Part shown: in pieces, positions 43,001-55,000 of the stretch
How the letters are laid out: each line of letters starts with the position of its first letter
How positions within the stretch are numbered: the first letter of the stretch is position 1
Assembly: GCF_963675165.1 (NCBI RefSeq)
Contig: NC_087382.1
Location: forward strand, 3,759,963-3,823,962
Origin: Halichondria panicea
Taxonomy: Eukaryota > Porifera > Demospongiae > Suberitida > Halichondriidae
Reading direction: 5' to 3'
Length of the DNA: 64,000 nucleotides
Translations under genes and position numbers: made by a program
The notes under the pieces: generated by a model
Seen by the model: the letters and a program-made list of their open reading frames with translations, nothing else
What the model was told of the DNA's origin: nothing
Database searches by the model: none

Positions 43001-46000
43001 ACCATAGCGCTTGAGGTGGAGTATCATAATCCTGTGGGTGTGTGTGTGTGTGTGCATGTGCGTGTGTGTGCGCGTGTGTATGTGTGTATGTGCATGGGGG
43101 TGAGAGGACTGTATAAATACGATTCACACACACTAAACACATCTGTTAAGTTTTGGGAGTATGAAAAAGGCTATAAATAATACCAAATGTACAAGACAGC
43201 AATTAATTTAGTCTGCCATCGACAGATAAACAAACACAAATTTTCCCAAAAAATAAGACAGTGTAAAGTAGAATCATCTCCCCCCACCTTGGTAGTCTAG
43301 CCAGTTGCAGGGAGAGTGTTGCAGTCTGACAGCCACAGCTGGTGCAGTTGAACTCAACCTCCTCAGCCTGTGAGAAGAAAAAGAAGATTCACAGTCATGA
43401 TGAATATTTATAATGTGAGGTATTTATTCCCAAAGCCTGAGGTGCATGAAATAAAAATTCAATGAATATTTGAGTTCCCATGCATACATGCACGTACAGC
43501 ATCTAATTAATAAACCACGTTCACACGATCTATACAGTGTTTGTTGAGCCCCCCCTCCCTCCCTATATAAGCCAGGGTTAATTTGTCTAGCTACATCAGA
43601 AGAAGTTAGCAATATAGACTCTATAGGACTATAATAGCTGCAGTAAAAACTCGAGCAAAAGGCCAAGCCAAGAGAAGTACTGACTCACGAATCGATCCCT
43701 CTACAAAGAAAATGGATGGACTGGATTGCAATGAGTCCAACAACATATACATGTACTGTCCAATTGTCATGTCATGGATCAGTATTGAATATCTGTCACA
43801 AGTTTACAGGATCTTTGGTATAGTCAGCATATTGCTATTGGTTCCCTCATTGATCTTAAAGCTCATCTTTATCTACCGGTACAAGTCTACATTTCTACAC
43901 CGACAATTCCTCTACACAACAATTGTTTTGGTACTAATTGGTATAATTAACATTTTATACCCAAGTAGTTTCTGTTTTCGTCTAATTTTATATAATATAA
44001 ATCTGTATATGTTGTACGTGGAGATACTGCAAATAACAACCATCCATCTTCACCTCTTGTATAAGTTCTCTAAGCACATAGAAACAAGAACCAAGCAACG
44101 ACTACAGGCACTTTGCTGCAAACTCTGCAAAAACATAGAAACAAGACCCATACAAAGGTTACGGGCATGTTGCTGCAATATTCGTCCACGCTTATGGCAT
44201 GATGTGATAATTGTGTGCATTCAAATTGGTCTCCCATTACCCATACTAATAGCAAACTTTTTTTTGAATTCCCACGCATTATACAAGTGGAAATAATTTA
44301 CATTCTTGTACCAGTGCTGATAGCCAGCATACTACTAGACCTGTTATGCATAGTGATGCTGGTAGTCTGGGTCCATAAGTTGTGGAAAAGAAGATTGTTA
44401 AGAAGTAAAGCGAAATTCGTGTTAACTCAAATCGGTCACATGATATTCCTTTTAGTCATCTTTTTAATCGGGAACATAGCTTTTTTGTTTTCAGGTCATT
44501 GTTTTGGTCTTGTAGTAGTATTTGCAATACGAACAGTTGCTCTGGTATCTTTTGGTGTGTACATTCTCATCAGCCTACGAAAGAAAGTCACTACAAAGGC
44601 CCAAGTTCCTGCAACTAATCGCCACACCAACCCGCCCTCTACTAGAGTCAGCCTGCCTACAGATACAGCCGAACATGCTCCAAACTTTCTAAGCCCAAGT
44701 ACAGCAGAGCCTTCAGCAGAGTATCTTCTAATGAATGATTGACCTTGCTGCTGTAAAAAGACTGCATTTTTAAATATATAATGTCACGTTATAATTATAT
44801 GTACATGCATGCACACACAATGAGACTAATGAAGTATCTCTAATTGAACTCTCTTATAATTATTTGTACATGCACACTCTTATATTATTTATTTGTACCC
44901 TGGCATATTAAACATGCACACTCTATATTGAAAATAATTATCACAAAGCAATGAGCTTTAGCTCTCAGAAACCATACTTCATATATATACAAAGAAACAG
45001 CCTCCCTCATTTCTATAATGGCTAACTGACTATATTATAGTGGATAAACAGAATTACGAGACTTTCATGATGACCTTTAAGCTGTATACACTATATGTAT
45101 TACACAATGATAGAGCAGAGACAATTATTCAGTTTGTTCCTCGATAGGTTCATTCATATACGCTGATCAGCTATCTTTTGGTGTGTATATTCGGTATCTA
45201 TAGTAGTTCCCACACTATTATAACACCTTATGAATGAAAGCACCGCAGGTGCTGATGCCTCGGTAGAGATGCCAAAGCATAAAGCTACTAATACACATGA
45301 CATGATGAACCGGGCTCAAGGAGTGGGTAATGATCGACCATGATTGTTGTTAAAAACGATCGATGCCAAAAGTTCAAGTCTAAAATTAATGGCTGCATTA
45401 GCAGAGCCTTGCAGCTCTCTTCTACTCTTGCAGCTACCAATAGCTAGCGTTCTAGTGCAGAGCTAACTACTAAGTAGAGTAGCAACACTCGGTAAACAAG
45501 TTTGGCTACGTGCTCTTCTGAAAAGGCTGCAATGGCATTCCAAGTAAGCAAAACTAGGCATAACTCGAGAATGAAGCATTATTTTGCAAATCCACAAATC
45601 AAAATCCAAGAAAACATGACTAGAAGCCTATAGAAACTCTTACTTGCACTTGATTCATCCTTGAGCAGCTAGCTGTAGCAGTCTACACACACAGACACAC
45701 AAACACACTACCGTATACATCGCTTGCGCATGCAAAATAAAACAAGTGTGCATAATAAAACCAGTTCCCATGCACACAATCTCCACTATATATACACAGA
45801 CTGCCCTCCATATAATTATAAGCAAGTCTTTGTCTAGAAGAATGTATGCAGTAGCTACATCTGAAGCAGTTTAGCAATTATAGAACTAGCTGCAAGCACA
45901 TGCACCAAAATTGGTGATATTTAAAACACCTTTTAAATCAGGAGAACTTATTGAACTGGAATATAATTACTTTATTGACCCTCTGTTGGCAGTCAACATA

Positions 46001-49000
46001 CTATTGGGCCTGATATGCACGGTGTTACTGGTGCTCTGGTTTTGTATACTGTGGAAAAGAAGATTGTTAAAGAATTTGTGTGCACTCAAATGGGCCATAT
46101 AGCTACTATATACTTGTCTTGGTCGTCTTTTTCACCTGCATGGAATATAATCTATTTTCAATTTCCACCCTTTCCTTATACGATATTATAGTAGTTTCTA
46201 CAATAAGAACAATTAGTCCGATATCTTTTGGTGTGCACACATGTATATTCTCATGAGCATACCAACTCTACAATCGAAAGTCCCTATACAAAGGCCCAAG
46301 TTCCAGCAACTAATCGCCACACCAACCTGCCCTCTACTAGAGTCAGCCTGCCTACAGATACAGCCGAACATGCTCCAAACTTTCTAAGCCCAAGCACAGC
46401 AGAACCTTCAGAAGTGACTCCACTAATAAACAATTAAACCCTATGTTAATTTGTACATGCACACACAATGAGAAGACACTTTATAATGAAAGTATTCCTT
46501 ATTCAGAACTAGCTATACAGATAATCCCTCGTATAGATTTCTAAGCTCAAGTATATACAGCAGAACCTTCAGAAGTGACTCCGCTAGTGAAAATTGTCAA
46601 TTGTTAATTTGCATGTACATGCACACACACAGTATAATGAAAGTACTATCACAAACCAATCACAAACCAATGAGTACTAGCTCTAGCCTTATTCAGAAAA
46701 CCATTCTTCATAAAATTATCTAGATAGACAAACTGTCTATAGAGGTAATTACCTGAACATGAATATAATTACAAATTGTGTTCAATACAAGGGAAGATGT
46801 GCATGTCCAGCAACTACACACAATCTCCAATACCACACACACACACTAAGCATGCATGCAAGCGTACATGCAGTCTTTGTCTAACCAAGAGCTCATAAAT
46901 AAAGAGAAATAACTTCAGTGTATATATGCTCGAGGCTTACGTTTCGTAAAGTGATTGCCAGTGAAACCGCATTTCTTTATAATTATGGAAAGCCCCCAAA
47001 CCGCAGCGCTGTAAAGGATTCAACCCGTTTTATTTTTACAAATTCCCATTCTCTATATATGGCAATGCAGTCATCACAACGCTCCTATTTAAGGCTCCTG
47101 GTCTAACACAATGCATGTAGTAGCTACATTAGAAGTATTTTAGCAATTATAGCTGCATGCACACATGCAAGTCAAGACAGTTAGCAAGTCAAGTCAAGTT
47201 AAGAGAAGTACTGACTCAGGAACCTGGCTATACAAGGGAAATGGATGGGCAACTTTACAATTTGTCCAACAGTACAAACTGTCTAAATAATATCAGTGAT
47301 TCTGTGATGAAGCAAATCCAAGATTTGAGGATTGTCAGTATAGTCAGCATAGTGCTTTTGGTTCCCACATTGATCTTGCAGCTCTTCTTTATCTGTCGGT
47401 ACAAGTCTACATTTCTACACCGTCAATTCCTATACACAACAGTTGTGATAATATTACTGAATATTATTTTTTGTTTTGATGTTTGCCTTGGGTTTCTTAT
47501 TACCAATACATTGAATCGGTACTTGTTATATGTAGAGATGATGCAAATAACAACCATCCATCTTCTACTCTTGTACAAACTCTGCAAGCACATAGAAACA
47601 AGAACCACGCAACGACTAAAGGCACTTTGCTGCAATATTCGTCCACGGCTATGGCATGAAGTGATGATAGTGTGTATCCAACTCGGCTTCCCATTAGCCT
47701 TACTAATAACTGAGATTGTGGTGATACAGAAAACAAGCTACCATTTAGAGATGATAATTTGTTATATATAGTATTGTGCTGGCAGTCAACATACTATTAG
47801 GCCTGATATGCACAGTATTACTGGTTCTTTGGCTCTGTATGCTGTGGAAAAGAAGATTGTTGAAAAGTAAAGCAAAATTTGTGTGTACCCAAATGGGCCA
47901 CATATTATTCTTCCTAGCCGTTCTTTTTACCTTTAACCTATTAGCTCTGTGTCAATTGTTCCCTTTTCATTATATTAATACAATATTGGATGTAATGCAA
48001 ATATTTCCTCCCGTATCTTTTGGTGTGTATATTCTCATGAGCATATCAAGTCAACAAAGGAGAGTCACTACAAAGGCTCAAGTTCCTGCAACTAATCGCC
48101 ACACCAACCCGCCCTCTACTAGAGTCAGCCTGCCTACAGATACAGCCGAACATGCTCCAAACTTTCTAAGCCCAAGCACAGCAGGACCTTCAGAAGTGAT
48201 ACCACTAATAAACAATTAAACCCTGTTGTTAATTTGTACATGTACACACAATGAGAAGACACTTTATAATGAAAGTATTATCACAAACCATAATAGCCTT
48301 ATTCAGAACTAGCTATACAGATAACTCCCTCGTATAGATAGTCAACTGCCCAAATAGTGGTAAGTCCAAATGTGAATTAAAGTTGTGTACACAATAACCC
48401 TTTCCTTGCCATTCGTGAAATCTGGAACAGGAGCGTCTTTAGGTCGATCAATTAGTGTGGATCCGGCCTCACCACGCCTCCATGTCATTCTATTAGTCTA
48501 GATCCGGCTAGCAATTCTAGCTGGGACTCCCAGTTCTAGCTCCTTTTGTTTAGCGTGTCAGAGACTGGGAGAAGATGATTGGCACTCCCTGGCTCCTTTG
48601 GATGTACAGCTGTCCAGATCCCTAGAACATACCCTCCATTCTGACGAGTTATCAGTGCATAGGGTGCTTACTAGATTCTTGCCAGCCAGTACAGTTCAAG
48701 CTACACACAGCACCGCTCAACTATTCTCTACCCCATTATCTAGCTAAATCTGGTCCAACTAGACAGCAGACACAGCTAGTTAATTCAGTAAAGCCAGGGG
48801 TAGCCCTACTTCTACGGTTGTTCAGTACCCACGGTAACAATTCCTCTGGGCTGGGCTAACTAGTTGAGCCACGCCTCACAATTCTCAAGGCTAGGTACAT
48901 GTCTCTGTCTAGCTGCTTCTTCAGCTTCTTGCTCAGTTTTGTGGCTTAGAGAAAGGCCAGCTACTCAGGGGGAAGAGTCCAGATGAAAGTCTGGCAGCCA

Positions 49001-52000
49001 GGTGACGTCCAAACGGTCAGTTATTCTTTCCACCAACTTTTTAATCTAGTCTAGTCCTGCTTGCACTGCTACTACTGCTACTGCTACTCTTCCTACTACT
49101 ACTGCTGCTACTCTTCCTAGCTAGTCAAAGGTTTCTTTTTTTTTATTTTTTTTTATAACTACATATGCACAAAGAGACATCAAAGCTTACATCAAAGGAC
49201 ACAGATTTTTAGCCTACTTGACTGATAAGGCGGTTACCTAGACTACAGTTTGTTTGTCAGGGAGGAGCTCACATACAACTTCATCTAATTCATCATAACG
49301 ATTCCTTACCCATTGTTGTAATTTCTACAACAGATTGCCAAGGAAAGAGATAAGGGAAGGTCAGTAATGACACTGAGATTGCAATTCTTGTGGCCTAGGG
49401 GTTAGATGATGGTGATGCCAGCAACCTGTGTACTTGTTACAGCCAAGGGTTTATCAACCAGTGGTCATAAGTCCTTGGTTACACACAATGAATATCTGAC
49501 ACATTAGCAAGTCTTCACTCACAGCTATTTTACCGAAAGTACTATACAAAAGCAAGTCTTTGTCTAACACACAATACACGCAGTAGCCATATACATGTAC
49601 ACACTAGAAGTATAGTTTAGCACGCAGTAGAACTAGCTACACGGCAAGAAAAGAATCTGGCTATACAAGAGAAATGGATGGACTAGTTCACTATGATGAG
49701 GACAACAACACATACTGTCCAAATATCACCACTGAATTTGTGATAAAGCAGCTCCTCCCTGTTCTTCACATTTCTAGTATAATTGGCATAGTGATATTGG
49801 TTCCCACATTGATCTTGCAGCTCTTCTTTATCTACCGATACAAGTCTACATTTCTACACCGTCAATTCCTCTACACAACAGTTGTTGTCATACTACTGAA
49901 TGTAATCTACATTATATACCCAATCACAGTTGATGTCGGTTGCCCTTTCTTTTACCTACTTGTGAATAGTTTGAATCGGTACTTGTTCTATGTTGAGATG
50001 ATGCAAATGACAACCATTCATAATATCCTCCTGTACAAGCTCTGCAAGCACATGGAAACAAGAACCATGCAACGACTACAGGAACTTTGCTGCAATATTC
50101 GTCCACGCCTGTGGCATGAAGTGATTTTAGTGTGTATTCAAGTTGGCCTCCCAATACCCATAATAATAACTGAGATTGTGGTGATATTGAAAGCACCTTT
50201 AATCATAGATGACCTTGAAGAATTCGAAAAGAAAGGCTTTATTAGACCTCTGCTGATAGTTAACGTACTATTAGGTCTGATATGCATAGTATTACTGGTT
50301 AGTTGGTTTGGTATGTTGTGGAAAAGAAGATTTTTGAGAAATAAAGTAAAATTTGTGTGCACTCAAATGGGCCACATATTTTTTGTCTTAGTTGTCATTT
50401 TAACCTGGAACATAATATATTTGTATTCAGAGTTTAAATATCTTCTAGTAATAATTTCTGTAATAAGAACATTTAGCCCCGTATCTTTTGGTGTGTACAT
50501 TTTTATGAGTCTACCAAATCTTCAAAGGAATCTCACTACAAAAGCCCAAGTTCGTGCAACTAATCACCACACCAACCCACCCTCTACTAGAGTCAGCCTG
50601 CCTACAGATACAGCCGAACATGCTCCAAACTTTCTAAGTCGAAGCACAGCAGAATCTTCAGAAGTGACTCCGCTAGTGAACAATGAAACCTTATTGTAAT
50701 CTAGCTAGTAAAAGCACATTATACAAACACACAATGAGAACACACTCTAATGAAAGTAATTATGTCACGAGTACTAGCTCTAGCCTTATTTAAAACTAGC
50801 TGCTACAGATAACCTCATTCGAAGATAACTAACTGAACATGAATATAATTACTGTAACAATTGTTCAACATAAGGGGAGGCTGTTATTCTCTCTAAACAA
50901 GCTCAGTCAACAACACAAGCTATCAAGCAAGCTGCTCTAGTTAGAAAGAAAGACGAATGAGTACCTTGATACCTGCTCTTCAAGCTACACTAGTAGACAA
51001 CAATGAATATGATATTTTTAGTAAAAGCATTTGCTTCAAAGACATTACAGAGGAGCAGAGACAGCAGGTCCAAGCCATTGGTATATCAGGTGTGATATGT
51101 TTCTTTGTCCTCTTACTACCAATCCTGGTACTAGAGGCGCACTACATCTTTGGACATCGCTCCAACTTTCTACTGAGATTGTTTTTCTATATGACACTAT
51201 CGGCTACTTTGTTAGACGCAGTTTACGGTTCATACACTATCACACAAGTGGATTTCAAATGGACGTGCAGTATAATAGATTATGCTCTGTACGTGCAAGT
51301 AATTCTCGTGCTGGCTATAAACTTTGTTCTACTAACTATGATGTACAAGTACATACGTGGTGTCAGAATGTACTCTACGAAAAACATTTGTTGTGCCTAT
51401 CCAAAAGCCAACGAAATGATATTTGTAGTTTGCCTATTTGTTCTCCCGTTAATCGTTCCTATAATCGAAATTGTTATGCAGCAAAATCCTATGGAGAAAA
51501 ATCTCGAACTTAGGTACACTATCGACCGTATTTTCTACACTCTAGTAGCTATAGCTTTGATATTGTGTGTACTTTGCACTGTGTTACTAACAAGCTGGTT
51601 CGTCATGATGATAAGGAATGATCTACTGAGGAACAGAATTGGTCTATTGTGTAGGGAAATGAGTTTATTCATATGGTTTATCGTCTTCGTTTTACTATGG
51701 GGTGTGGCTACAATTATCGAGGCCCTGGATTTAAACTATGCCTGGTACGCAATCTTCCCGATAGTTCAAACCATCACTCCGGTGTCGTTTTTCATCTACA
51801 TTTGGTTAACGTACGAACAAAAACAAAAGACAACTACCCACTCCCCACACACCCTCACACACCGCACACACGCCCTCCCACTTTCGTCACGAGTCAGCCT
51901 CGATTCAGATACAAACAAACGTGCTCTGGTATTTCTAAGTCCAAGCACTTCAGAGCCAACAGAAGTGACTCCACTTGTGAACAATGGTACCACTACTGTG

Positions 52001-55000
52001 TAGATGATTATGGTATAATATATCTTAGTCATTGTGTATATGTAGTATCTATTGATAATGTACCAATGAATATTGTATTACTAGAATGTTTGCAAAGTTT
52101 GATCATTTCGCAAAAATTATTAAATGGTAATGACACACAATCTTTGCCAGAAAACAATAGTTCGATAGCAAACAGGGTTACATTTTCACCTGATATAAAA
52201 TATATGGCTCATTTGTAAAGATTAGATTTTCATCTGCAAAATATTCTAGTAATACGCCTGTTATACAAACAACACAGTATACAGTATATAATAAATCAAA
52301 ATAATAAATCAAGAGTTCATAATAAAAGAGAGAGAGTATCGAACAAAGCCTTGCCTTGCATCAGATGTATCAGAAAAGTAACGTGACTTCCTGCTTGGTA
52401 ACTGACCAATCCGGGCACCTACCATGGAGCTGACACTTGCCTATTGCCTTAATTGATCATCACGCGTTTCAGACAGGAAGTCACATTACCTTCCGAATAC
52501 ATCCGATGCAAGGCAAGGCTTTGTTCGATACTCTCTCTCTTTTATTGGTATAATGCGTACTAAATTACCTTAGTTATAACTCATAATTATACAGTGTAGT
52601 CGATATAAACTAGTCTCGTTACCAGGCCATTTATTGTAACGTTTGGATATATACACGTATGTATTAATTTTTGAACTTAAATTCTTCTATTCTAACTGAG
52701 AAGGATGAGGCTACATGTATATATAGCGGCTACAGACTCACTTCGAAGAACTGGTCAAACAGGAGCTGCAGGTTGGCCTGCTCGTTGTGCTTGTGATGGA
52801 CTCTCTTGGGCAGCTGGAGAGAGAAGTCGTAGCCCATCTGACTCGTACGTGTCACATGACCACACCTGTGTGGGTGTGAGGGGTGGAGTGGGTGGGGTGA
52901 TTAGTTAGTTATATGAACAGTAAGCACACAAAAAAGTTGATTTTAAATATTATAAGACAACCAAAGGACTTAAATTTGGGCCTGATTGATAAATTAATCA
53001 TCAATTGATAGGCCTCCATCTTTTAAAATTGAACTTTCTAAAGCGCAGGCGTTTATCAATTAGACTGTGTATAATTAACTTACTCTTTGCAGACAATCTT
53101 GTGCTCAATATTGCTCTCAAAATTCATCACTACGGGAGATGTGGAATTTGCCGTTGTGTCATTTTTGGAGCCTGTGTTTCCGTGGGAACTGTCATTGCCA
53201 TGGTTACCAACATGTTGGGCATCATCCTTCAACTGATCCAAACACATGCTCAGTAGCTCATGAGCATCCTCAATAATTGAATACACAGTGAACATTTTAT
53301 AATTAGTAACATACGTACGTAAAAATAAATCGTATATGTAAGTTCCTCTGCATTTTTAGAGTACCACATAAAAACAGCCCAAAATAGACTTTGATTTAAG
53401 GCGCCATCTTAACGAGCTCATTGTAAGCTTTCAGAAAATCATAAAATTAACATTATTGGAACAACGGAACTAAATATATAGGGCCATTTAAGGATACTTA
53501 GTTTATACGTTGGGTCGTCGACATATACATGCATGCGTACTACTGTACAGTGTTTGTGCTGTAGTGGATCCTTACCTGTTGTCTGAATCCAACAAATTTC
53601 AGAGTGTTGACTGAAATAGTCGACTTTATCTTCTTCAGCAGTATTCTCTGGTTCTCAAAACTGTCCTTACATCTCTTACACTTGAGCAGCATCACCACCA
53701 TCCTGTGAGATAGACACAGTGGACACTCAAAGTTAGCAACCAATTAACAAGACTTGCTATACTTAGCCAATCAAAAGCCTCACACGCTAAACACATCATT
53801 TAATAAATCTTCTTTAGAGCTACAGAACGCATTATTTCCTTCTGAAATTGAACCTTCCAAACTCAAGTTATGGGCAGTCAAAGTTAGCTAGCAAAATTAT
53901 TTCGAGATGCTTTTCAAAGGCAACACTTGGTTACCTGTAGAGGGAGTTTGGGTGCACGTTTCTGACCAGTTGAGGGGATAACAGATCCTCGGCAAAAGGG
54001 TACAGTCCGAGCAGGCTTTGCAGTACTGCGTTCATGTAGCACGTGTTGCCAAGATTAGCAAACCTGTAATAGTAAAAAGGTCGAGGAAAGAAATCGTGTG
54101 TGAGTGTGTGTGTATATATCCATGCAGATACATTATTATACAAGAAAGTTGTATACATACATGTAGTAATAATTATGGAAATTGACTTGAAAATGCCGCA
54201 ATGTAATTAATGTGCACTGTCAGCACTCTCACCCGTCTGGATCAGCCTCTGATCTCAGCAGCTGTTCCAGTCTCCCGTTACCCTTGGTAACAGATGCGCT
54301 GTTGCCCCTAGCAACATTGCCGACCTGAGGCACGGTACTGAGAGTGCCCAGAGGTGGGCGCTGCGTCTTGGGGGTGGAGTCTCGTGGAGGTCTAGAGGGG
54401 ATAAAAGTTCATAGATAAAGTAGGTAAAGTAGGTAAAATTGTACATTGCAAGTAACTAAACAACTCTACTTTCTTTCTTGCTACCCACGGTACTTCCATT
54501 TGTATATAACTGGGTCCAATCAATGTACGTAATATGTACAGTACAGGTAGTTCAAGCAAGTCATACGGCCAGTGTATACACAACAATAATTATAATGATT
54601 CATAGTTACGGGAGAGGGTCTGCAGGTCTATGCATTGTGCCCATCACCGAGGTACATAATCATTATTACTACTTTACAATAGACCTACACACATTTACAT
54701 GAATATATTTGATGATCATTTCATCCGCTCTTATATACCTGAAGTTTGGAGAAGGTAAGAAATCATCGCTCTCTGCGCTGTCTAGAACAAGCATCCTCTT
54801 TGCTGACTTATTGGCACCAGATCTTTCACCACTAGACAACAGTGTGGGGGGGAGACTAGAGTCCGCAGGGGACCCGTAAAACGAGTTAGTCTTGTAATTG
54901 TTTGACGGAGTGCTTTTGTTGTTGGACTTGGCTGCGGCTACCATGGAGGCCCCTCTCCAATTACGAGGACTGAAAAGTAAAATTGAAGTAACAACGGGCA

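Noticed and set aside
51031-52218. Overlapping frames on the plus strand within 50957-52003
   Set aside because: Alternative-frame shadows of the divergent receptor gene; no start context or family similarity.
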